Positions 54,345-64,000 of a stretch of 64,000 nt of DNA are shown here, piece after piece. The first letter of the stretch is position 1; each line of letters starts with the position of its first letter. The stretch spans positions 26,329,294 through 26,393,293 of the forward strand of contig OX393563.1 of the NCBI GenBank assembly GCA_947652115.1, written 5' to 3'. Made by a program: the position numbers and the translations under genes. Source of the stretch: Blastomussa wellsi (taxonomy: Eukaryota > Cnidaria > Anthozoa > Scleractinia > Plerogyridae). The notes below the pieces were generated by a model that worked only from the letters and a program-made list of their open reading frames with translations, did no database searches and was not told where the DNA came from.

Positions 54345-57300
54345 AAGGACATGGTACCAGAAATAGAAGATGATCAACCCAGAAATCCATTCACAGAGTT
54401 GAGACTTCTCTCCTCGCATACAGACATTGTTCATCTATTAACCATTATTGATGGCAGAAGGTACCGGTACATATGTAACAGAGCACCCCATCTACTTGGT
54501 GGTTCATTATAATTCCTCGTAACAGCTATTTAACAATTATTATAATTATCCTGTGAAATCACGCCGAATATCGCCTGATGCTTAGCTAACAATGCCATAG
54601 GCCGAGTTCGCTAAAATCAGACAATATTCCACAAGATTGTGCAGGTCAATGTTTATTTTATTATTCACCAAATTGTCAATGCATCGCATTTGACAGCTAG
54701 AAATTATAAAGCTTTGTTACAAAAGTTATGCAAAGTGTTTTGCAAGAGTTTGGACAGATCATCTTTACTTAGGTATATTTAATAATTGTCCTGCGAAATC
54801 GCGTGGAATATCGCCTGATACTTAGCCGACAAGGCCGTTTGGTCGAGTTGGCTAAAATCAGGTGATATTCTGCATAATTGAGCAGGATAATTGTTTTATC
54901 ATTCAACAAATTGTCAATGAAGCGCCTTTAACAGCTAGAAAAGTGGTCGTTTTGCGGCACTTTACAAGACTTCAACTAAATTATCGTTACTTAATGTATA
55001 CTGCAGAATATCTGTCAGCTGCCAGTTGACGGATATTGAGGGCATAATGACCACATTTGAACAGTGTTACAATTATTTGTTGAATAATAACACACTTGTA
55101 CAGATGGCAGATAACAGGTTGATGCAGATATATAATGGTAATTGAACTAAGTGGAGTGCAATTTGATCTGAAATCATACGCGTGATTTCAAAATTGAACG
55201 AGCGCGTAGCGCAAGTTCGATTTGAAATCACAAGACTAGTATGATTTCGGACCCCCAAAATTGCACGACACGACATCTGAAATCTGATTTATCGTTCCTT
55301 TCTTCCTTGCTGGGAAAATGATGCGATTTAGAGACAAAAATAGTGCGATTCGTGAATAAATCGCACTCCTGAGAGGATGTAATAAAGACTGGAAACAGAT
55401 TTAACCTGAAAATCAATTTAACCTGCAGCATACAATTTTAAAAAAAGTATTATACATCAGAAAGAGGATGCAAGATCTTTTTTTAATTGCTCTATTTGAT
55501 AATATTAATATAGGTTGTTTTATCTTGCCAAATTGGAGCACAATCAACACCGAAACAGTTCTGTCTTTAATATAATTGTACTTTTTACGAGCCTAGTGGC
55601 CCATCAGGCCAGAGCTTATTTCTGTTTCCCCCTGGATGGGATGCTAGTCCATCGCAGGGTTACCTCCTAGCATTAAATTCACTGCTACCCATTTATACAC
55701 CTAGACGAAGAGAGTATTAAAGTGTCTTGTCCAAGAACACAACAGAGTGACCCCAGAGTGAGGCGGGGTTCAAATCCAGGCTGCTTGTTCCAGAATCCAG
55801 CACACTAATCTTTTAATAGGCCATTTCCGAATTCCCTTGAGCCTCTACTTCAAAGCGAGTCTATGTGCGAAAGTTTTGTGATGGTAATTAGTTTTGCTTT
55901 CCATATGAGTGAAAACTCATTTTCAGTACAAAGACTTTGCACTTAGACTCGCCTTGAAATAGAGGCACAAGCGAACACACTTCCCAACACAGACGGTGTT
56001 GGTGTCCAGTTATAAAGTTGTATTTATTAATTATCAATAATAATTAGGGCTAGAAATAACTTTGCATTGATCTTCTGACAGTTACTGTACATGTACTTTC
56101 TGTATCTTAATTAGTTTAGACTGTTGAGTTTTTGAGTAACAAAATGTTATTAAATTATAAATTAAGACATTTTAATCCCCAGGTTTGCATCAGCATCTGA
56201 TGATAATCTTGCAGTCATTTGGGATGCCAAGGTTTCAAACTTTTTTTTGTTTTTCTCTATAATTAGAAGATACAAACAGACACTGCTTGTATGGGCCCCC
56301 TGTGTTTTTTCTTACGAAAGTGCATGCTAGAAGACACTAGTGTGCAATATTTAGTCATCAATATAAACTCAGAACAAGCACTGCTTTCTCTCTGTTGTTA
56401 TTGATTTATAGAAAGTATAGACCAGGGAACTTGACAAAGCTGTGGAGAACATTTTAATGTGGCCCTTGGCCCTACAACATTTCTTATTAACGTCCCCCAC
56501 AAAAGGATTTTAACAAGACCCCACCCCCAACCCATCTGGAAATTCAGGAAATTTAGGTCTTTAAGAACCCTAACCCCCAGCTTCAGGATTTTTTAATCCC
56601 TTAAAGGAGAGCTGTACGTGTCCGTAAAATTTCACACAATTGAATTTGACACTTGATGAATTAATGCACCAATTTGTTTAATGGTCAAGAGTTTAGAGTC
56701 AACATTTTTTCAAGTGAACTTTTTCCCAAGTTTTGTCTTACAAAGGCAGTAGAGTATATTTCAATTTGTTTGGACGCATTGTAGATTTTTTGATACCCGG
56801 ACACAAACATTTATCACAAATGTACTCCCCACGTATCCACCTTGTGAAACCTACAGGCAATGTGCATATGATCTCAGGCTTGTAAAAAGCATTTAAAGTG
56901 CCCCTGAGACGAAATTGGTGGTCATTATTTTTTTAATTTTTCATGTACAGTGAGACTTTCTTAATCATCTTGCCAAATTTCAATGCATTCTGGACATCAA
57001 AGGCTCAAAAATACCTCACGGGTTGTAATTATAATAACAATAACTATTGAAAATCAAATGAAGATCAACAGAAACTGTTGATCACTGTTGCTGAACGAAG
57101 TTCTGACAGCGACATGGTAACCTTTTGAAATTGCGACACAATTCAGATGGGGACAGGAAGACCTCAAGCCCCTCCCCTGACAGGGCCTCTTTTGTAGCAG
57201 AGCCTCAACTGCTTTGACTTTTAATTTGTGTTACGTTGAATTCACAGACTGGAAAGCGCCTTTGTGTTCTAAGAGGTCACTTGCGGCCCATTAAATGCAT

Positions 57301-60300
57301 GCTTCTGTTGCACCAGAGACAGGAGTACCAGAATGAAGACATTGCCACCACTTTGCTGCTGACTGGCTCCTCAGACAGGACCATATTAGTATCCTTGTAT
57401 TTATTTATTGACAGTTCACGCGACAGAACTGGAAATTAACAACTGTTGGGAAGAGCTTATCCCAGTTTCTGTAGCAAGCAACAAGAAGTATTCTTCTCAT
57501 CCCGACCTGTAGGGCCCCTTTACAGTCTTTCCCGTAAACCCGTGAACACCAGAAAAAATTTCTGGAATGTTTATTGCGTAGTTACCAATCGCAGCAAAGT
57601 TCAGGACACGCAAACAAACCTCAAAACCACAAACTAATGACCGTTGCTGTTTGCGGTTAAGTTTTCTCAGACCTGATTGGCTTTTTCTTTGTAACACAAA
57701 AACATTCCATAAACATTTCTGTTGTTCACGGTTTTACGGGAAAGACTGCAAGTAAAGCAGATCATTTAATATGCTTGATTTTCCTTGACCCTCTGTGTTT
57801 GTGTGGTTTTCAAAAGGTTTGGGATGTGGATGATGGTCAATGTCTACACACAATCACAGAACACTGTGGCTCTGTTAAGGTCTGCACGCACTTTACAAGT
57901 GGCTTCACTTTGTTTTTCTTTTGGGCAACACTGCTCAACTTTGGGAATTTCCGCATCACCAGATGAACAGTTGTTATAAGCCACCTTAAATTTGTGACAA
58001 AATGAACAATTCATCTTTTTCATTTATTCGCTGAGCTGAACATGAACCATCTTTCACTTCTATCACAATCTTGACACTTTTGATATTGCTGAACCTAGCA
58101 GTATGCAGGATGCATGTCTCATGCGAACCAAGTAAATGGACGACACCAAGAGTTCTCCCATAACTTAGTTATGTAAGATTGAACATCTTATTCACCGTAT
58201 GTACATGTAGTTGCCAGTATTGATGATTGTGACAAGGATGCTTGGGCCATTCTGTCTGTCCTGATTTGTTCATAATGGAACAGAGGTTTTCCACTTGCTC
58301 AGGGTTGTCAAAATGAGCCGGCAACCGGCACATTTCACCAGCTATTCCAAATACTGCGCCGGCTTCTCCGAATGTTAGTAGGTCAGTTCTGAGCATGATA
58401 TTGGAGAAATGAAATGGAAATTGCCGCCTACTTTTTGGATTTAACCTGCTACTCAAAAACGTACTGACAACCCTGCTTGCTCTTGTTATGTTTTGAGTGT
58501 CCGCACTGTAATTAGTTGCCTGAAAGTTCACTTCAGACATTGGTGCCATGATATCCAGCCACAGATGGCTATACCACCTATCTACTGACTCCTTTTTGTT
58601 CGTAATGGAACAGGGGTTTTCCACTTGTTCTCATTTCCTGTTCCACATTGTGTGCAGTACCCTTTGCTTCACGTTATGTAAGCTGTCTTTGCTCCAACTC
58701 TCCCATTCTGGCCTGTAATTCCAGGTGTATGTATTATACACCGGTAAATACGGTATGTGTTTCAAGTTTCTCTCTTGCACTCAGTTTTCCATGGATTCCA
58801 CTTTTAATTTGTAGTGCCTTGACTTAAACGTGACCCATGAATGAATAGCTAAATTAGGTATGATTCGTGGATCATCTTGCTTTGCGTGAATTGACAATTT
58901 CGGATTCTTTGAGTATTCTAGTGAAATTACGTAGCGCTGTGGCTGGGTTTTGAAGAGACCAAGCTGAACTGTCAGATTTTTTTGTTGCGTGCATGATCTT
59001 GACATACATTAAAGTCAAATTTCAGGATTTTTACACCTTCCAAGTGCATCAGTCTAAACAGGAATCACATTGATTTTTGTGTGAAAACATGAAAACAATT
59101 GGTTATAAATTATTTCATGAAGAGTGAAAAGGCCAAATATTTTTATGTGATTCAATTTTGCAATGGGGTATAGGGAATCCTCTTGTTGGCCATATTGCAT
59201 GTATTTGGTGGCCTCAAAGTGCAGCAAATTGAGAGGTTTCAAAATGTTTATAAGGAGGTGTCAGCAGCTAGAGAAGAACATGGCTGTGTCATGTTGCAAC
59301 ATATAATCAAGTGAGTCAGACAGAAAAAAGTCGCCTGCATCAACTGGGATCACTGATTTGAATAAGAATAGCAGCTATTCAAGAACAAGGCAAACAACAA
59401 TAGCTGCTATTCTTAGTCAAATCAATGATCCGAGGTGATCCGGTCTGTCTTTTGTGCCTGCTTTCCCGTAACTGGGGGGAGCTCTTGTGGTTGCCAGCAT
59501 GTTTCAAAACCAACTCACTACTGACAGGCTGCAATCCAAACCCAAGCTCTTCGTTTTATCTCCACCTCTGCTGGTCCTGTAGTCACTGACTAAAACAAAT
59601 GAATATCATTATTGTTATTATTGCCATTTGTTTTATTTTGTTTCAAATTTGGCCCCTTTTGTTTGTGTTGTCACACAGTGCTTGGTTAATATGAAAGAGC
59701 ACAGGATTTTCTTCTCTGGTGGTCAGGACCTGTGTGTGTGGAATGAGAAAGGAGAGCTGCTTGACAAAATGGCAAGAAATAGTGAGCACTGTACGTTATT
59801 TCACAGTCAATTCTGAAACATTAATAGCTTTTTTAGTAAAAAAATACAGCTACTGCAAATAATGATATAATTATAGTAAATTTATTGTATAAACAGCAGT
59901 GAAATACCAGGTGAGTTTTCGCACAAAAATGTGATATCTTCAGACGTGAAGATAACATATCTTCACATGTGAAGATATCACCGTTGCTATGGTTATGCAA
60001 TAAATCACGCCTTTCCTGGCAAAAGCAAAAAGGTTTTGGGATTTCATTTGTGTTTATATAATCAATAGAATATTACACGGCCGCTTGGAGATACAAAATT
60101 TCTTTTCTTATGTTGAAACATATTTCACTTGTTCACTGCGCTCACTCGTGAAACATCTTCCAACATTCCAAGAGAAATTTCGTATGTCCACGTGACCATG
60201 TGATATCCTTTATGTAAGTAACAATTATCATTTGTTCGAAAATGTCAGTATTGTAATTAATCATTGTAAGTGGTATTTCTGTAAGCAGTCTGGTATAAGT

Positions 60301-62207
60301 GTTTTTGATATTTTTATTTCCAGTACTTTACTAGGCTGCCTTTACATGGGACTGGACCAGAATTGTTTCAAACTGAACTGAGCCAGAACAGTTTCTGTTT
60401 GGATGGAATTGTCTGGAACCAATCCATTGTTTTACATGCCAGGATCTTTCTAGAACCAGTCTGCTACGCATCCAAAGTTGGTCTAGTTTTGGATCTGTTC
60501 CAGACCATTTCCAGAACAGTCCCTTGTAAACAGAAGCCATTTCCAGTCCAATTTTCCTGTTAATCAGTATGAAATTAAATGATGTAATGTTTTAAACTCT
60601 TACTGAGCAGAAAAATTCGAAACCAATGTTTATAGTTTAAGCAATTTTTCAGTATCAATACATTTTAATTTCCAGCATCTTTAATTTCAGCTGATATCCA
60701 TTCTTTACTAGCAATAAAAAACGATAGAATAGTGGCTGCCTCCAATAAATCCTCACTTGGTAAGTTTGAGTTTGTTTTGAGCGGGAATTAACTACTAATC
60801 AGTTAACATTACGTATACTATGTACATTTCGCCACTAAAATATATTAAAAATTAAAGTTAAAAGATGTTAAAAAAAATGTCACATACTAAACGTTTTGGA
60901 TCATGATCAAAAACGCTTAGTGGCATTTTTTTAACATCTTTTAACCTTAATTTTTAATATTACATATACTGCATCCATCTTCTGAGCCTGAAATTATTTT
61001 AAATGTTTCTTTTTACAGTTGTATACTCTATTGTGAGGCCTGCGGATGATTCAGAAAATCTAAAAATAGTGGAGTTCAGGAAACTTTCACCACATAGGGA
61101 ATCAATTAGATGCCTAATCAGTGTGGCAGGTTCGTCTACTCCAGGTCGAATAAAAAATAAAGGTGGGAGAGCACACGTTTGCTGAAGCTGAAGTAATACT
61201 CTTGGGTACAAAAAATTTTTGAAGTCACCTGCCTCACCAAACTTCCCACATAAATTGGCATTCATAAATTTAACAAAGTGCTTGCTAAGCACTGACGAAA
61301 ATAATTGATTGTGTGCGAAAGTAACCCTGCAATACCAAGATTTAAATAATTTAAAATCAGCAACAGAAGACTTAAAACTGAATTTTACCTTGGTTTCATA
61401 AGTTCTAATGTGTGCTTTCATTTTGTTAAATTTGAGGCTGACAGACATCAGTTAGTAACTTTTATGAAGAAAACAATTTGAAACCACAGATTTTTGATTA
61501 ACTCGTACACCCGGCTCGAGATTTTTTGAAACAAAAGAAAAAACGCGTTTTCGGACATTTTGAGCATTTTCTAGTCAGTTTTAGGCTAAATCTGCTCCAA
61601 TCACTCCAAACAAGATTTGCATAGAAAATCATTATTTATTCACGGGGAAAGTAATACAAATGGTATATTGTAAAAAAATGGTCTCTTAAAAAGTGTCCCA
61701 ATCACTTCAATTTTGCCCTGCACCGATCTGGGCGTGGCCCAAGCTTTTCTTGACCACAAAAAGTGACCATGAAAACTTTAATTACGAATTAAAACTAGAC
61801 ATATTAAATATCTATTTTTATATTTCTTCGTGCGCAGCCCTAAACGAGACTCCCACGGCTAATTATAATGGTGTTGTGCCCAGAACACCCTAAGTGAGAC
61901 CAAAATCTGAAATTTACACCCCTACGCGAGACGACGAGCCTCCCCGCACCTTTCATATGCGAATCCCCCCTCCCCCCACGGAAGCAAATACATGAACATG
62001 TGGATCTTGAAATTGTGGCATAAAATTAGTACTTTATTTCATTTTACTCTAGACTTTATGTTCGCATCTGCATCATTGGACGGAGCCATCGTTCTTTGGA
62101 GCGCTCATAGCTTATCTTACACGCGTCAGTTCAACTATGTTAAGAACTATGAAGGAACAAATCACACTTACCCTGCTAGTGCTCAGCATGTGTTTACTGT
62201 AGACCAG
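54345..62207 (+). CDS. WDR41: WD repeat-containing protein 41 (WDR41), eight visible coding exons, partial
   Basis: WDR41 is the WD-repeat partner of C9orf72 and SMCR8 in a complex that acts at lysosomes and in autophagy. Visible coding exons: 54345-54460, 56183-56231, 57248-57388, 57817-57879, 59679-59790, 60691-60759, 61019-61129, 62053-62207. Phases agree (816 nt, 272 codons). Recognisable blocks in order: NPFTELRLLSSHTDIVHLL, FASASDDNLAVIWDAK, TGKRLCVLRGH, LTGSSDRTILVWDVDDG, FFSGGQDLCVWNEKGELL, LLAIKNDRIVAAS and MFASASLDGAIVLW, which correspond to the N-terminal half of vertebrate WDR41. The first exon was not identified. An ATG at 54351 could serve if no upstream exon exists. Exons for the C-terminal half must lie beyond 64000. 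The donor at 57389 (GTATCC) is weak but keeps the frame. Confidence 0.92.
54535..54995. repeat. Dispersed repeat family X, two adjacent copies
   Basis: Copies at about 54535-54720 and 54785-54995 share gaaatc.cg..gaatatcgcctgat, gctaaaatcag, aaattgtcaatg and acagctagaaa with 12050-12275 and 49350-49512. They sit in the WDR41 intron. Confidence 0.65.
55580..55830 (+). repeat. SINE-like repeat
   Basis: The ordered blocks ccagagcttattt, ctggatgggatgctagtcc, cgcagggttacc, cacttatacacct-like and ggggttcaaatcc form a composite repeat; a diverged relative lies at 12825-13085. The class was not assigned. Confidence 0.5.
56890..57110. repeat. Half of a TTAA/AGTGC-type foldback
   Basis: TTTAAAGTGCCCCTGAGACG begins it. 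The words cttgccaaatttcaatgcatt and aaaatacctcacgggttgtaattataataacaata match the left arm of 1589-2133. No right arm was found. Confidence 0.5.
57520..57751. mobile_element. MITE, ~232 bp
   Basis: TTACAGTCTTTCCCGTAAAC...GTGAACACCAGAAA at the left is mirrored by TTTCTGTTGTTCAC...GTTTTACGGGAAAGACTGCAA at the right. It is intronic in WDR41. Confidence 0.75.
58830..59200. repeat. Dispersed repeat family V, copy 2
   Basis: The words gattcgtggatcatctt, gattctttgagtattctag, gaaattacgta, ggctgggttttgaa and tttatgtgattcaattttgc match 37790-38160 in order. Confidence 0.6.
59322..59460. repeat. Palindromic repeat
   Basis: GATTTGAATAAGAATAGCAG pairs with CTGCTATTCTTAGTCAAATC, and flanking cagaaaaaag / cttttgtgcc-type words partly extend it. 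Confidence 0.55.
60342..60545. repeat. Inverted-repeat element
   Basis: ttacatgggactggaccagaa at the left and a counterpart of the form ccagaacagtcccttgtaaa at the right are approximately complementary. The word ccagaa(c/t) recurs inside. It is intronic in WDR41. Confidence 0.5.
60835..60965. repeat. Palindrome around GGATCATGATC
   Basis: ATATTAAAAATTAAAGTTAA..AAGATGTTAAAAAAA pairs with TTTTTTTAACATCTT..TTAACCTTAATTTTTAATAT; the centre is ggatcatgatc. Confidence 0.65.
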
Positions 62208-62388
62208 GTACGTCACTTGGATAAACCTGTTTCTGTAAAGTAACCAAGTATCTCATTTACGCAGCAAGTTACTATTTTGTTGGACGCAACATTGAAATAG
62301 GCCCCTACTTTCCAATGCTTTCCACAGACCAGAACTATATTTAACGCGCGTTGCGCCGAGTTGGCTATAACCATCTCATATCTCATAT

Positions 62389-63077
62389 CTAAATACATTT
62401 TTTCCCACACAACTGAGATAAAATCATCAACTTGCACCTTGTAGTGTTCAGTGAGTTGACATATAGAAAATATTTGCCTAAAATGATCAAATGGTTGAGG
62501 GCCAAACAATTACTCTGACAATGAATAATTCCGAACATGATGTCTAACTCTGTAAGACTCAAGTTTGTGTCACCTAGAGATAAATTATACCACTCTTGGA
62601 ATTTGCTCCAGAAAGAGGTTGCCTGTGAACAGTGCACAAACAAATGCCATATGGTATGACATTCAGAAGGACAACAGGGGCAGAAAGGGGAGGCAACTTT
62701 CTTCAGTTTATGTAACAAATTGTTTGTTGGTAATATTTGGTGAATGATAATATTTTATAGTGAAACATAACTAACTTTATTTCTTTTGTGACTTTGAAAG
62801 GCAGGAGATAAATTTTATTCAGGTTCATCCTTTTGACACCGCATGCCAAAATTTTTCTTTCCGAGGTGGGTGGAGGGAGATCTTCGAGCTCTAGCAGCAT
62901 ATCATATATTGTCTTGCATGACAGCGAGCTAATTGAAATGGAAGGCACCGCAGTGCCTTCGGAGCTGCTTTTAAGTATTTTCTTCCAACTTTGGGGAATT
63001 GAAGATAGAAGACTATAATATTGCAAAAAAATACAATTAACATTAAATTTCTGATGATAAAAGGTTTCGTAAAGCAC
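62389..63077 (-). pseudogene. L1/Tx1-like retrotransposon 3' fragment (RT C-terminus with zinc-binding domain)
   Basis: Two overlapping frames on - (63077-62703 and 62718-62389) together read as the end of a LINE ORF2: YSLLSSIPQSWK, LPFKVTKEIKLVMFHYKIL, then, after a frameshift near 62735, the block LLHKLKKVASPFCPCC..HTIWHLFVHC, NHLIILGKYFLYV. This is the zinc-binding region that follows many non-LTR reverse transcriptases. The 5' part is missing. It is probably in a WDR41 intron. Confidence 0.75.
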
Positions 63078-63179
63078 TTTAGAATAAATATAAGCGATAT
63101 AAAAATAGAACGACGTTTCGATGACTCCATGTCATCATTATCAAGTTCGAAGTACATGATAGAATTGATTGCATATATA

Positions 63180-64000
63180 GTAGTAGTAGCTTGAAAATAT
63201 GTAGGAAATTAAAAATATGAAGGGAATTAAAAAGGGTATTAAAATATTCAGTTGTTATGTAAAAAGTTTGACACGAATTGAATCCGATTGGGTGTTGAGT
63301 TTTGGTTTTATGTTCCTAATGAACAGCATCTCTCTCTCAACTTTGTTCTCACTCCAACATTTGCTAAGCTCGATGAAACAAAGTCCACCAAGTGGAAGAA
63401 GTCTTCATCGCAATTCGTTCAAAACGTCATCCTTGAAGAATTACGCTTGAAAGCAAACGAGAATGCCATCTTAAAGAAACAGATCATTGATGTCTATGAT
63501 GAAATCCGTCAGACCTGTTCTTCGTTTCGTTATTTATGTATCCTGAAAACTATTGTTGATCTTCGTAACAAGCAATATCACAACGTAATGAGAGATCGCG
63601 TTTCAAAAATTGCGCGGCTGATGCGTAGAGAGGTTGACGTTGATGAACATATCCAGAATATTTCATAATATGATATTTCCTTCTTCCAGAAGCTTGTTCT
63701 GTGCCGAGGCTTAAAGTTTGCAATTCCTCAGCTTCACATCTCCGCTATAGGTGTCCAAGCCAATTTTGAAAAAGCCTACTGGAAACTCGAACCAACACCA
63801 CCAAAGGCTCTGGTAAGATCCATCAACCAGCTAAAGAAACGAAGTGATATCGTTATCTCAAAACCTGACAAAGGGTCTGGTGTCGTCGTAATGGACAAAT
63901 CTGAGTATGTTCGTTTGCTATCCGAAACATCGATCAATGATGTAACAAAATTTTAGCCAGTTGAGTCTGAGAGACCAAGTAAAATAGGCAGACCGCCAAA
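63180..64000 (+). pseudogene. Penelope-like element, N-terminal part, running off the window
   Basis: One reading frame from about 63288 continues through stops at 63666-63668 (TAA) and 63954-63956 (TAG). It encodes the pre-RT region of a Penelope-like element: LVLCRGLKFAIPQ, NFEKAYWKLEP, then ISKPDKGSGVVVMDKSEY, and after the TAG a GRPPK block. The reverse transcriptase core would follow beyond 64000. The pre-RT signature is the same as in the - strand remnant at 37540-37817. It is probably dead because of the stops. Confidence 0.75.

Noticed and set aside
58169..58624. 151-residue - strand frame as a gene
   Set aside because: It lies inside a WDR41 intron. The frame contains an internally repeated phrase (ttttccacttg blocks), has no domain and is probably repeat sequence.

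Overview
The window is eukaryotic, animal-type DNA: AT-rich, with intron-rich genes, GT-AG splice sites and dense transposon debris. Gene content and repeat types (tRNA-headed SINEs, TTAA-flanked foldbacks, Penelope-like elements, CR1/Jockey-group LINEs, hAT) fit a cnidarian, most likely an anthozoan such as a stony coral. The species cannot be fixed by reading alone.

Host genes: (1) KHDC4 on + (5503-33337), where 21 coding exons can be joined phase-perfectly into a 667-residue KH-domain splicing protein; (2) a BTB-BACK-Kelch (KLHL-family) gene on - (50802-48270, two exons, 555 residues), a probable Cullin-3 substrate adaptor; (3) WDR41 on + (visible coding exons 54345-62207), whose 3' exons lie beyond the window. 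KLHL and WDR41 are head to head.

Layout: 1-5163 is a tandem array of a ~1.36-kb unit broken by an insertion; 5503-33337 is KHDC4, with an intact two-ORF non-LTR retrotransposon antisense in intron 7 (about 13690-18215), many small inverted-repeat elements and a perfect tRNA cloverleaf with anticodon UCA; 33338-42509 is a transposon graveyard (a Penelope-like remnant interrupted by a MITE, a LINE 3' fragment, foldbacks, a 47-bp hairpin flanked by 9-bp direct repeats); 42510-47007 is a hAT element; 48270-62207 holds KLHL and WDR41; 62389-64000 holds an L1/Tx1-like reverse-transcriptase tail and a Penelope-like N-terminal region.

The most unusual object is the hAT element. Between its 15-bp terminal inverted repeats it carries a TTF-finger transposase gene with three small 5' exons and, in the intron before the big transposase exon, an intact F-box/LRR coding exon with its own stop and poly(A) signals. 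The F-box exon and the transposase exon have acceptors of the same phase, so the same leader exons can be spliced to either one. The element thus appears able to encode both a transposase and an F-box (SCF-type) protein sharing one N-terminus. The transposase frame has one in-frame TAG; the F-box frame is open.
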